In this document: positions 43,070-54,190 of the stretch, in pieces
How the letters are laid out: the number at the start of each line of letters is the position of its first letter
How positions within the stretch are numbered: position 1 is the first letter of the stretch
DNA from: Micropterus salmoides
Lineage: Eukaryota > Chordata > Actinopteri > Centrarchiformes > Centrarchidae
Length of the DNA: 64,000 nucleotides
Direction of reading: 5' to 3'
Assembly (NCBI RefSeq): GCF_014851395.1
Contig: NW_024044459.1
Location: 2,950,112 to 3,014,111 of the forward strand
Notes under the pieces: generated by a model
What the model was told of the DNA's origin: nothing
The model's input: only the letters and a program-made list of their open reading frames with translations
The model's database searches: none
Position numbers and translations under genes: made by a program

Positions 43070-44381
43070 AGAGCCTGGATGACTTAACTTTGTTGACAAG
43101 AATACAGCAGGCTGGCTTCCTGCAGGTAAGACATATGTACTATCCTGTCACTTTGTGAAATAGGTGAACCATCAGAAGCAGGGTGGTCTCATGCTTAGAC
43201 AACAAGCTGGAATCTGTCTACATGGAATGAGGCACTGATTAATCATTTCTCTCAACAATGACCATTGAAGTACCCAGTCCTGTGACATGGTCTTGAGTCA
43301 GACTCAAGTCCCTAATTTAATGACTTCAGACTTTACTTGAAATCAATCAATGAGTTCATTTGGTTCATTCAGCTTTTTGACATGGAAAGACTTGATATTC
43401 CCTCAGATGACCAAAGATATTAAATGAGGTTATAAGAAAGTGTGCAGCGTCTAAACTCATTTTCATTATCCTGACAGCATATACGGTACTTATCAGATTA
43501 TCTCAGATAATCACTCAGATGTTAAGTCTCTGTTGTGGTCAACAAAATGGAAACTTTTTGGTTCAGAAATGACAAAAAGTTGTAAATGTGTGACAGAATT
43601 ATCATCACATAACATTTTTCCATGGAAAGTAGCTTTAAAAAACTGCCACTGGCTGCCATTACCTCATATATATGTGTGCTGTATATATCTAAATCTACCT
43701 GTAGTCAGCTGTTGTAAACTGTTGTGTAGTACCATGAATAAAGAGCACCCAGACACCAGAATGAAGTAACTCTTGTAAATAATGTTATGTAATAAAATAA
43801 ATAATAAATAAATACTATTTAATAGTCAAGTTAAGTCATTCATAATAAAAGCAAAGGATAAGGAGAAAGCTTAGTGGGACAGCCTGGTAGCCTTAGATTA
43901 AGGTTAATTCCAATATTTTTTAAACCTGGAATAATAGCCACTGTGTTATTTGACCCCAAAATATGTGAAAATAGGGCCCAGGTTTAAAAATACCAAAAAT
44001 TACCCTTTAAATTTGGTGTATACTGGCTTTTATAGAACTCTAAAACTCTAAATGCAAAGTTTGTGACTTGGACTTGGACAGGACATGGACAAACACAAGG
44101 ATATGTACATATAAAATACATCTACCTTCCAATTTAATTATACTTATTTATATTAATACAGGGGGAAATAATTAATCAAATGAAACTGATTGGGTAATTA
44201 ATTTATTTATCTATTACGAAAATAAAATAAATGTTATCCTTACAGCCAATACAACAGTTCTTTGTACTAATATTACATTATTTTGTTATAGTATTCATTT
44301 GTTAAAGCTGAAAACATTATCTCAATTGCCTGGGTTAGGGTTATGTCATACCAATAAGACAATTCAATTCAAATTATCTAG
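43070..44381. other. Probable intron, nothing recognised
   Basis: AT-rich sequence upstream of the AID exon. No exon with IS6 sequence, no RNA gene and no named repeat is seen. Confidence 0.4.
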
Positions 44382-44389
44382 GAGATGAA

Positions 44390-45341
44390 TAGGGCTGTAA
44401 TCAACCAAAGAAAATCTTGGTCGACTAAAGTCCTGAAATCTTCGACTAAAAATCGACTAAAAATGACTTAATTATTATTTTTTTAAATTAGTCAGCTGTG
44501 CACTGTGCGCAGTACTTGGTAGCCTTGTTGTCCGCCTAAATGAATTGTAAATAAACATTAAAAAAAATAGTAGGCTATTTGCAGTTTATTAAATCGTTTT
44601 TTATCTAATTATTTTGCACTAAATAGTCTGTCGGCTTTGACAGCAATGCGTCACGTGCACCTGCGCAATATCATAGCCTACGATTTACGAAAATAGTACT
44701 ATGTTGCTTGTCAACTAGTGATATCATCACAAGAATTGTTGAGGAATATGCAACATCATTTAGACAATTATTTTTGTCATATGTTATAATAATAAGTTTA
44801 TTAGACACTATGATCATTTCAGCAGAGCGCAGCTGAGCGCTCAGCTGAGCGGCGGCAGACACGAATAGATTAACTTAAAGTTTTTGCTCTTAATAAACAC
44901 AAAAGGCACATCCACTTTAATGTTTAATTATGTGATTCCTTTAGTGTTCTTCCACACTGTCGATGTCTTTGTTGTTGACATGTTAGAAGACGGACTATTA
45001 AACACTCTCACAGTTAATTATAGATAAATAATAGGCCTATTTAGCATCAAACCTTCAATAGCCTACTTATCTGTCTCTCTTCTCCTCCGGTAGGTTGGGC
45101 TAATCCAAAAAAGTAAAAACAAGGGGGGTGTTCTTAAGACAGACTATTACCTGTGAAACAGGGGTGCTCTGAAAACACCCCCATTAGCAATTAGTGGTTT
45201 CCACCTGATGAAGCGCGGCAAAACTGATGAAATGAAAACTGATGAAATGAATGCGGCAAAAAATCGACCAATCAGAATTTTGGTCGAACCAGAACGTACA
45301 GACCAATTAATCGACTAATCGACTGGGACGTTACAGCCCTA
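44390..45341 (+). mobile_element. Complete non-autonomous hAT-type transposon
   Basis: The element starts TAGGGCTGTAA (44390-44400) and ends TTACAGCCCTA (45331-45341), a perfect 11-bp terminal inverted repeat. It is flanked by an exact 8-bp direct repeat GAGATGAA (44382-44389 and 45342-45349). An 8-bp target duplication with such termini is the hallmark of the hAT superfamily. Subterminal motifs GTCGACTAAA (about 44422) and TTAATCGACTAATCGACT (about 45307-45324) repeat in opposing orientations. The 952-bp body encodes no transposase. Confidence 0.9.
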
Positions 45342-45354
45342 GAGATGAAATATG

Positions 45355-46285
45355 CGATGGGAGGTGGAAAAAGAGAGGTGGAGAGAGACAGAGAGACCAA
45401 TAAAGTAAGACAAAGAGAGAGAGAATAAGCAAAAGGAAGTCCATAGAAATAACAGCGTGAGGAATCTCCAGTCTACCCCCACCGCTCAGTAATTGGTGTC
45501 TCCCACACAGCTGAGGGGGAAGCTCTATTCTGCATTGCAGTGGCTGGCTGCCTGCCTTTCTGCAAGTGTGTCTAAATCTAATTTTGTGGCTACCTATCTT
45601 TCTCTCCATAATGTGTGTGCAGTGCATCCATTTGTTGGCTGGCTGAGTGTTCAGTGTGTGTGTATGTGTGTGTTTGTGTGTATATATGGAGAGATTGTGG
45701 CAGGCAGGATTCCCCAGCGTTGTAGCTGTTGCTTTCAGGCACATCTCACTCACCTACACACTGATGCATATGCCAGAAGTAGTATATATCATGACATAAA
45801 CATTACACAAAGAGTAAGATCCACACTAGATAATTACAAGCTTCATACAAGCTTCATACAACATGCAGGACACATATTTGTCTCAGACCAATTACAATAT
45901 GGATATGTATAGAAACACTCACAGAGTCTCTACAAAAAAGGTGCTTTATTGCACTTCTGCTACAGTGTCATCAATCAACTGTATTCAAAATGTATTGCAT
46001 ACATACATACAGTACAGTATACAGTGTGTATTGTCTCTCACTATGTAGGTTGTGCAGGTTGTGTGTGTGTGTGTGTCTGTGTCTGTGTAACAAATAGAAG
46101 ATTCCAAAATTCTTAGGGTATGTGTAAGGGTATGCAAAAACGACTTGTTTTTTTTTTTCATACACGGATTCCCCTGGATCAAGAGTGGGCTTTTTAAGAA
46201 GAGGTTTAATTACAGCTGTGGACTGTGGTACACAGCACGTTAATAAAGACAGACTGATCATATCTAGCAGAGAAGTGCTAACTAA
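45355..46285. other. Low-complexity and intronic sequence
   Basis: It contains a GAGA-rich purine patch (about 45365-45425) and TG-rich runs (about 45650-45690 and 46058-46088). No coding exon is supported. Confidence 0.45.
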
Positions 46286-46289
46286 ACTT

Positions 46290-46600
46290 AAACTTGTTTA
46301 AGTAGCCTGGTTGGAATGGGAGGTAGAGTGGGTTGGCCGTTAATCGGAAGGTCGGCGGTTCAATCCCTGGCTCCCCCTAGTTGTGTGTCGAAGTGTCCTT
46401 GGGCAAGATACTGAACCCCGAATTGCCCCTGGCGGCTATTCCGCCAGTGTATGAATGAGTGTGACTGTTAGTTTCCGTTTGAGCTTAGGCTCAGTGTGTG
46501 AATGTGTGTGACTGGTGAATGCAGATGTAGTGTAAAAGCGCTTTGAGTGGTCGAAAAGACTAGAAAGGCGCTATACAAGTACGGAGCATTTACATTTATA
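46290..46600 (+). repeat. tRNA-derived SINE, plus strand
   Basis: The head GGAGGTAGAGTGGGTTGGCC and B box GGCGGTTCAATCCCTGGCTC are followed by GTGTCCTTGGGCAAGATACT, GCTTAGGCTCAGTGTGTGAA and the tail AAAAGCGCTTTGAGTGGTCG then GAAAGGCGCTATACAAGTAC. Same family as 39518-39800. The tRNA-like part has lost the pairing needed for a tRNA. Confidence 0.8.
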
Positions 46601-46609
46601 TATACATAT

Positions 46610-46640
<31 letters not shown>

Positions 46641-46662
46641 CATACATATATATATATTATAC
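46600..46662 (+). repeat. (TA)/(CATA)n microsatellite
   Basis: A run of TATA and CATA units lies directly between the SINE tail and antisense LINE sequence; it may have grown from the SINE tail. Confidence 0.85.
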
Positions 46663-46679
46663 AGCTGTTTCTAAGGTTT

Positions 46680-48030
46680 CTGAGTTGGAAGATAAATCTT
46701 TACCAGTTGAGGGCAGAAGATGACAGATTTGATCTCTCATTGTTAGAATTTTATCATGAAGTCTTTACTACTGAGGGGAATATATGGCTCAAAAAAGCTG
46801 TTAATCTCTGTCAGCCTGGCTATAGAGCTGAAAAGAAACCTGGGGTTGTTCTTATTTTCCTCTATTAACTACGAGTAGTATGCTGCTCTGGCATTACGGA
46901 GGGCCTTTCTACAATTTTAAAGACTATCTTGACAGATTAAACAAAATTCTTTGGCAACACGAAGGAATTCACGTGAGTTGAATATTTTCAATTCAAGGGA
47001 GAAATTCGTTGAGATTGTCTGTATGTCACCGACAGCTTCAGAGCGTTGTGTGGAGAGGGCCAGGTAGAGCGGGCGACTGAAAATCTGCTGGCTGGCTGAG
47101 AGCTGCTAAACTTGGGCTAGAGAAGCAGGGAGCAGAGCTCCAGCTTTTGGGCAAATAAACACCCGTGATCGGACTGGATTCTGCTCTGACAACTACGCCG
47201 TTTGCTCGAGGGGAGGAGCTCGGAGTAAACTGCTTTTATTAAATTAGCTTTTTACTTTAGTTTTTGGGATTACAACGTTGATTTATCTTCACTCGAGCTT
47301 CTCAGCAGCTAGATTCCGTGCACTGGTTCCAGTGTTGTTAGCGTTGTATGGCACTACTTCATATTTATATAAAATTCCAGCAATAGGAATTAAAAAGTTA
47401 TTTAAGAGTGGGTAGATAAAAAGGGATTCTGTGGAAAGACTACTAAATGTTCAGTTTCAATGCCATTTGCTGGTCGAGGGTGTGGTTATAACAGTGAGTC
47501 AGTTTATGAACATTGAAAGAAGCCAACTGTATCTAATAATGAGATAAACACAGTACTAAGGCTATCATTATCGACTTCCACATCCATATTAAAATCACCT
47601 ATTTTATCTGTTTTAAGGACTAAACTTGATAGAAACTCATAAAAATATCAGAATATGGATCAGGTGATCAGTACACTATAACAAATAGAATTGGCTGCAG
47701 TGTTTTCCATGTTGGATATAATAGACTAAGAACAAGGCTTTCGATGAGTTATAATTTAGTTTAAAACTGATTTATAGGCTTGAGTTGAAAACTCAACTCC
47801 ACCTCCTCATCCAGTGCCTCAAGGAATGTGAGTATTAATATGACTAGGGGGAATGGATGGTTGTCATGGCTTTGGTGTATTAATAACCATGGTTTCTAGA
47901 TATTAGAGCTGCTCCATCCAAAGTGGAATAAATGTCGTTTCTCCTAATCAGACCAGGTCTTCTCCAGAAAGTCTGCCAATTATCACCCCCCACCTCGACA
48001 GCCAGCAGCAGAATGATGACAGATTTGGCA
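46680..48030 (-). mobile_element. Antisense decayed CR1/L2 LINE, same family as 13.9-18.2 kb
   Basis: On the minus strand, about 48000-47890 reads NWQTFWRRPGLIRRNDIYST then LDGAALISRN, the ORF1 esterase end. About 47760-47390 matches the endonuclease (ATTATAACTCATCGAAAGCC; TTCTATTTGTTATAGTGTAC; GGTGATTTTAATATGGATGT). About 46930-46700 matches the ORF2 linker (GAGGAAAATAAGAACAACCC; CCAGGTTTCTTTTCAGCTCT). The interval 46960-47360 does not match and may be an insertion. Stops and deletions abound. Confidence 0.8.
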
Positions 48031-48179
48031 GGGGCCCAGAAAAAACGATTCCAACATTGTCTTTGCATATATACACACCAACTCAACATTAAATTTTAGT
48101 GACCTATGATTGCCATAACTGGGAGTAATTACTGCCAATGTGAATAACAATGTAACTATATTTGCACTTAGCACTCACT

Positions 48180-48860
48180 AAATTTCACCTTCAATGCAAC
48201 AAATAACTACACTTGTTACATGCACTATTTTCACTAAAGGAGGATCTCTTGTCCCTGGCCATGTACACCCGAACGCCCCATTCCCTCTCCGATAACTACA
48301 ATGGGTTGTGTCGCTATTATGACCGGCGTACTGTGAACATTTGGTGATCGTTCCATCTGGCTGGATGGATTTTACACCTGATCCACGCAACTTAACTAGA
48401 ATAATATCTAATATTATTAATTTCTCTATACGTTTTCTCTCATTACGGCTGTGTCTCCTCCTTACAAAAATAACAGCAGCCATCTCTGCGCAACACTTGA
48501 AGGTTTGCACCTTCCTTTCAAACGTATTACAGTAAATACAGATGCTGTTGCACTCACATGAAATTGCGTTTAGGCTTGGTAGATCACATTGCATGTAGTA
48601 AATAAATGTATTTGCATGTTACCCTTCCATTACTTTGCACAATAAAATTGAAACGCCCCAAATTGCATAAACACAAAAGTACTAAATGAACAACAGGTGG
48701 TATCTTGCACTTTTGAAAGATGTCATTCTGCATGCACACCGTTAGTAGATCAGTTTACGTGTTAATTGGCTGATGATATTAAGTTTGCACACATTTTTAC
48801 TCATGCAAACCTTTAGTAAATCTGGCCTTATGAGTGCTTGAGCAGAACTACTGTAAGATT
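48180..48860. other. Intronic or intergenic sequence, nothing recognised
   Basis: No exon, RNA gene or named repeat is visible. Confidence 0.4.
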
Positions 48861-48944
48861 AAATGTACAGTGGAAAATTAGCCACTGTAATTAAGAATCT
48901 AACACATTTAGCAAAAATTTGCAACCAACTCACAAGTACCAGAA

Positions 48945-49290
48945 ATGGAAATGACTCAATACGCTTACGTCAGCCAAGTCTTTGGTGCTCAGTCAGCAGT
49001 AGCTACATCAGCATGCAGGGAGCAAGCAAACTTTCTTCAAAAGTGGCCAAGCCGTCCAATTCTCAAACATATCCCCAGGGCGGACAACACTGTGGATGCC
49101 TTAAGTAAAGACCTGTTTGCCAGCTCAGTGAGCGATATGAGAATCTTTTGTCAGAAGGCCTTAAATAATAAGGGACACTCTTTTGAGGACAACAATGTTC
49201 ATATTCTGGATAGGGAGAACAGATGGTCTGAAAGAGTAGTGAAAGAAGCCATTTATACCAGAGTAGATAAACCATCTCTCAAGTACTAAA
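48945..49290 (+). pseudogene. GIY-YIG-type retroelement C-terminal remnant
   Basis: A 114-residue reading ends GHSFEDNNVHILDRENRWSE then RVVKEAIYTRVDKPSLKY. The GHSFEDNNVHILDRE..RW..R.VKEAIY..PSL pattern is the C-terminal half of GIY-YIG endonuclease domains of Penelope-like elements, from a different family than the copy at 10.1-12.2 kb. The preceding KHIPRADNTVDALSKDL is not clearly part of that domain, so the stretch may be a chimera. The GIY-YIG core itself is absent. Confidence 0.45.
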
Positions 49291-51650
49291 ATCTAAAATC
49301 TACTCGGGTAGATTTATTTACAGAGTGATTGTCACAGCCCAGCTTGTGGACTGTAACAACAACAGGAGACACACAGGTAAACTATGTAACAAAGTGATTT
49401 ATTAATAGAGTGAGCAAAAGATGAACTGAGTTGTGGGAAGAAGGCTCTGAGACCAGCTCTGGGTGGGTAGCTGCGTCCTCCAGCAAACAATTACAGGCAG
49501 GAAGGCAGCAACTTTAAACAGCCAATGGACTCTGGCAGGTAGAGACCCACAAAAGCAACTTACAGGTGAAAAAGGGTTTTTAAAACGACAAAGCTCTATT
49601 CACTGGGAAACAAATACAGAATCGGCCGCAGTGTAGTTACCACTGAAAATTTACTGATGAACTGGCGAGTAGTGGGTGAAGAGCTGGTGTATGCAGGATG
49701 AGCCACAAGTGAGAGTTGCTGCCAGTGGTGTCAGGAGAGAGGGAGCCAGAGCGACATGCCCACAACCACACACACTGACAGGACATGACAGACAAAAACT
49801 GACAGAGACAGTAGGGAGGTGAAAAAGAGGAAAGAAGGAGATGGAAGAGCTGGGTCTGCCACTTTTGCATAAACATCTTTAAGGTCTTCTTCCAAACATC
49901 ATCCAGCTTCATTTGCTTCAAGAATATACATAGATGTCATTTCAATGTAGAAATGGGTGCTAAATGTGTCTATCCTGTGGGGTTTATAGAGCTATGCATT
50001 GTCAGGCAAAAGAGCGACGAGGAACACGATGTGAAGTGACATAATTCCTGTCCTGTCCTACAGTATATAAAATCATTCCCAGTTAAAACCATGCAAAGTG
50101 CATTGATGTACATAGTACATATATCGCAATAGTGATCTATGCAGAAAAATTGCGGACACAGTGGGTGGTTAACAGTTCCAATTTAGAGACCACAAGCTTA
50201 TAATGGCTGCTAGAATAGAATCTCTACATACATTCCTCATGGGGATTATGCATGACGTCACTTGGGAATATCCATTGACATGAGTATGGGATTTCTTTCT
50301 TTTTTCTGTCATATACAGTAGTTAAATAGCTGTATAGCAAACGTAAAGATACAGTAGTTTAAAAAAATGCTAGCTTTTTAGTGAGGTTAAAATCTCGTGT
50401 GTGTGTGTGTGTGTGTACACACATACACACAGATAGACCATGGTGATGACATACTTGCAGCTCAGCGTTTGCCACTTGTGTTGCTTTGTAAACTGGGGAG
50501 CGAATACACAATTACACTGAAAGGCTCTGCACACATGTACTGTATTAACTCTGCTGATGGTGGCAGACTCACATAATCATGTGAATTTATATTTTAATAA
50601 AACCTTATGAATATTACATTGGAGCTGCCACAAATGTGGAACTCACCTAAATAAGTAAATGCAAGTGAAGCACACACTCTGGAAGAAGGGAAAATGTGGA
50701 ATGTTTGAATGCAAGTTATAGAGCACCTCAAAGCACCACAAGAGTTTAGACTGTGGTGTCTTTGTTTTAGCCTGGGTAACTTGCTGCATGCAGTACCAGT
50801 ATTACCTCCAAGGCCAAAAGCTAACATATCAATGGCTAACTGTATTAGTTTGTGAGGTTATATTAATAGAGGCCCACACAACAAGAATATTATCCATTGT
50901 GTAGTATTTATTGGATTTGAGAAAGGTTACACTCTAGCAACCCCAGAAATGTTACCTGAGATGGCGTTACAATCACATTAGTTAGTCCTCATTCTAAAAA
51001 CCTTTTCTCTTTTAATGTGTAGAGAACATGGTGACTGCAATTTTACCTATTTCATTGAAAAAGGAATTAACCTTTCCTGATTCTGCTGTTCTCATAACCT
51101 TCAGGTAACAAAACAAGCCCTACCAGGACTCAAGGAGGCACTGACCTTTTTAAGGGCCAGTATCCCAGGCTCAGGATGAGACTTCACCACGAGTTTAGGA
51201 ACAAAGTAACTGACTTTGCAACTCAAAATCTCATGTACACTAATTGATATATGATATTTAGTTAGCTATATAGAAAGAACGGGAAGCGTTTGGTCAAAAT
51301 GCTGATTTTGATGCTGCGACAATAGGAACATAAAGGGAAATAAATAAATGCTCCCATTAAATGCACAAAAAATACAGTAAATAAATAAATGTAGGCAGTA
51401 ATTAAATTATACAATGAGACATAAAGGTATATATCTCTTTTAATTAGCTACTTTATTTGCCTTTGTAATAATTACCTTATTTATTTATTGTTCGTTATAA
51501 TCTTCAACTTTATTCATTAATTATTTATTTTTTAATGTATTTATGTGTGTTTTAATATTTGTGTGTGTTTAATTCTTCCTTTGCATTTCCTACCCTATTT
51601 ATTTCCACGATGGTTATATATTTCTGCCTGCTACATTTCTCTACGCATTT
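49291..51650. other. Sequence without recognised genes
   Basis: It includes a GT run at 50397-50416 and AT-rich patches with ATTTATTTA motifs at 51440-51560. A GGCAGGAAGGCAGCA-like stretch lies near 49500. No splice-bounded exon was found. Confidence 0.4.
50397..50416 (+). repeat. (GT)n microsatellite
   Basis: About ten GT units, followed closely by CA-rich sequence, so a small hairpin is possible. Confidence 0.85.
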
Positions 51651-51689
51651 CTGCCTCATTATGCAAACGAAGAGGGGCTATGTCTCAAG

Positions 51690-51975
51690 GGGTCAATGTA
51701 TCGCCTATTGGTGGATCAGTCAGACGACAGAGGTCAACTCTAAACTCACACATCAACAAACCTAGCTTCCCACACGTTCCCCCATGTGTGAGGCCACATT
51801 ACCAGATGACCTTAACAAGTTTTATGCTCGCTTTGATCTCCTCAACAAGGAGTCAGCTGTAGTCTACTCCAGAGGACCGGCCACTGTCAGTATCGACAGC
51901 AGATATGAGGAGAGTCCTGCTGAGAGTGAGGAGCTACCGGCTGCTGCTAAATGTGTAGGCTATCTAAATATGGCG
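51690..51975 (+). mobile_element. L2-like LINE fragment (pre-RT region)
   Basis: One frame reads CEATLPDDLNKFYARFDLLN then KESAVVYSRG (about 51787-51876), the segment before the reverse transcriptase in this LINE group. A similar block is antisense near 28015-28085. The fragment ends around 51975. Confidence 0.65.
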
Positions 51976-52202
51976 ACATATATGTAGCCAGGTGAACCAG
52001 GGGTACAGAGTTGTGTACAGTGTTACATGGGTTACATTGTTATGTAATTGCTGGTGGGATTACTGCTGCGATAACGTTCCTCTCTATTTAATGACACTGT
52101 CACTTTAAGACATGGGACGGATCGCGCAAAAACATCTAAACAAAAGAAAAACTAAAAGAAAACACAACAAGATCGGCAGACGAAAGAGGAAACTGACTTG
52201 CG

Positions 52203-52262
52203 GACCAAGCAGCACGGTGGCCTAGTTGATAGCACTGGGGCCTCACAGCTAGAAGGTCCTGA
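52203..52262 (+). repeat. 5' fragment of teleost dispersed repeat
   Basis: AAGCAGCACGGTGGCCTAGT followed by AGCACTGGGGCCTCACAGCT and AGAAGGTCCTG matches the head of the repeat at 39074-39421. The similarity stops before the anticodon-arm equivalent. Confidence 0.75.
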
Positions 52263-52689
52263 ATTTTGACGAAATTATGTTAATTTAAATTTTCATATTA
52301 TGTAATAATACATTTTTAGTACAACAATTCCTCTACCAATTATACAGAATCGTCTTGGCTATGGTCCTGTTTTCAGCATAACCTCTCATCAGTTTTAATA
52401 CGTTTAATAGTGCTGACCTGAGGATATTACTGCTGTAGTGGCAGAGAATGAGAATCAATGCAGCCATTCTGGCGTGTTGTTTTGGACTCATCTTAGTTAA
52501 TAATGTGAATAAAAATGTAGAGTTACATATCATAAACATTTGGACCTAGACATAAATAAAATCCTTGTAAGCATACAAGGTTGGTAGGTTTATCGTCACA
52601 ATATAACAGGTAATAGAGTGAAATTGAGCAGTCCCTTCTGCTACATGGCAGACAATAAACATTAATACAGAATCAATTTTAAAAATAAA

Positions 52690-53165
52690 CAAATAAACTA
52701 ATCAATGGAGCAGTGCTGAGGATGAATTAGTTAGTAGGAGGAGGAGTCTGTTAGCTTGGGGGAAAGAAGCTGCTCTGTAGTCTGGTGGTGAGGCAGCAGA
52801 AACTTCTATATCTCTTCCCAGAAGGCAGCAGGGTGAACAGGCTGTGGCTGGGTGGGTACTGTCCTTTAGTATCCTTTGGGCTCTCCGTAGGCACCTCACC
52901 TCACCGATATCACTGATGCTCAGAAGATGGGTACCAATGATCTTGTGAGCAGTTTTAATCACCCGCTGCAGAGCCCTCCGGTCCTGGGCTGTGCACATCC
53001 CATGCATAGTCGTTTCTGAGCTTTCTTCACCAGCATGGAGATGTGAAATGACCACATCAGGGTTCTCTGTGATGCTGATTCCCAGGAACCTGAAACTATT
53101 CACTTGCTCCACCCCAGCTCCACTGAGGTAGACAGGAAGAGAGAAGTATACATGACATTCCATCA
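52690..53165 (-). mobile_element. L2-like LINE C-terminal fragment, minus strand
   Basis: The minus strand reads LPVYLSGAGVEQVNSFRFLG then ISITENPDVVISHLHAG (about 53020-53130), and DRRALQRVIKTAHKIIGTHL with LSISDIGEVRCLRRAQRI (about 52865-52985). These are conserved C-terminal blocks after the reverse transcriptase. A short deletion removes the middle of the block after LHAGEESSETT. The fragment ends near 52690 and abuts the minisatellite side at 53165. Confidence 0.75.
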
Positions 53166-53171
53166 AACTCA

Positions 53172-53770
53172 TTTTTGACAGCTATTTCCGGTCCCGACCC
53201 CACACCAGATGTCTGTATGTAACTGATAAGAGGGGTGTATCCGGTCCCGCCCCAACCGGAAATATGTCTGTATGTAACTGATAAGAGGGGTGCATCCTGT
53301 CCCGCCCAAACGGAAATATGTCTGTATGTAACTGGTAAGAGGGGTGCATCCTGTCCCGCCCAAACGGAAATATGTCTGTATGTAACTGATAAGAGGGGTG
53401 CATCCGGTCCCGCCCCAACCGGAAATATGTCTGTATGTAACTGATAAGAGGGGTGCATCCTGTCCCGCCCCAAACGGAAATATGTCTGTATGTAACTGAT
53501 AAGAGGGGTGCATCCGGTCCCGCCCCAAACGGAAATATGTCTGTATGTAACTGATAAGAGGGGTGCATCCGGTCCCGCCCCAAACGGAAATATGTCTGTA
53601 TGTAACTGATAAGAGGGGTGCATCCGGTCCCGCCCCAAACGGAAATATGTCTGTATGTAACTGATAAGAGGGGTGCATCCTGTCCCGCCCCAACCGGAAA
53701 TATGTCTGTATGTAACTGATAAGAGGGTGCATCCGGTCCCGCCCCAAACGGATATATGTCTGTGTCTATG
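53172..53770 (+). repeat. ~55-bp minisatellite, about ten copies
   Basis: Unit starts (ATGTCTGTATGTAACTGATA) lie at 53209, 53264, 53318, 53372, 53427 and onward at 54-55 bp to about 53750. Each unit runs ATGTCTGTATGTAACTGATA, AGAGGGGTGCATCCGGTCCC, GCCCCAAACGGAAAT. Variation is mostly CCGGTCC/CCTGTCC, AACCGG/AAACGG and one-base length changes. The 55-bp period is not divisible by three, so long open frames appear in all minus-strand frames with a 55-residue period. Those are artefacts of the repeat. The last unit degenerates into GTGTCTATGTCTATGTC, which is also where the inverted-repeat arm begins. Confidence 0.95.
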
Positions 53771-53780
53771 TCTATGTCAT

Positions 53781-54190
53781 TATAAATTACCTTCAACAGC
53801 ATGCAGCAAAATAAGAGTGAGTTCCAAAATTAAACTTTGTAAAATCTTTGCTAAAGCTTTGTGTGACAAACTTACCATCATTAAAGAACTAAAGAATAAA
53901 TTGAAATAAATTACAGTAAAATAGTATAACAGTGAGTTAAAATTAAACAGATTTTTAAATTACCTTCAAAATCTTTGCTAAAGCTTTGTGTGACAAACTT
54001 ACCATCATTAAAGAACTAAAGAATAAATTGAAATAATTACATTAAAATAGTATAACAGTGAGTTAAAATTAAACAGCATTTAAAATTACCTTCAACAGCA
54101 TGCAGCAAAATAAGAGTTAATATAAGAGAGTTCCAAAATTAAACTTTGTAAAATCTTTGCTAGTGCTTTGTCTTACAAACTTGCTATCAT
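53781..54190 (+). repeat. Tandem repeats at outer end of left arm
   Basis: AAAATCTTTGCTAAAGCTTT followed by GTGACAAACTTACCATCATT and TAAACAG..TTTAAATTACCTTC recurs at about 53841, 53967 and, more diverged, 54149. The longer form includes CAACAGCATGCAGCAAAATA (about 53796 and 54095). The mirror-image array is at about 63590-64000 in the other arm. Confidence 0.85.

Noticed and set aside
45331..45912. ORFs of 139-140 residues on both strands
   Set aside because: They overlap each other and low-complexity GAGA/TGTG sequence, with no domain or splice evidence.
46310..46380. Possible tRNA gene (A and B box-like sequence)
   Set aside because: The cloverleaf does not close, and the sequence continues into a SINE body and tail found at other positions, so it is a tRNA-derived SINE head.
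43005..53700. Missing IS6 exon of cacna1b upstream of the AID exon
   Set aside because: I looked for the conserved FFMLNLVLGVLSG coding sequence on the minus strand and did not see it, so no exon is claimed.
53172..53770. CRISPR-like array of regularly spaced repeats
   Set aside because: Units are contiguous with no unique spacers, and the genome is eukaryotic. This is a minisatellite.
53096..53802. Long overlapping minus-strand ORFs (180-206 residues) with HTDIFPFGAGPDAPL-type repeats
   Set aside because: They are translations of the ~55-bp minisatellite. Because 55 is not a multiple of three, every frame stays open with a 55-residue period. There is no evidence for a gene.
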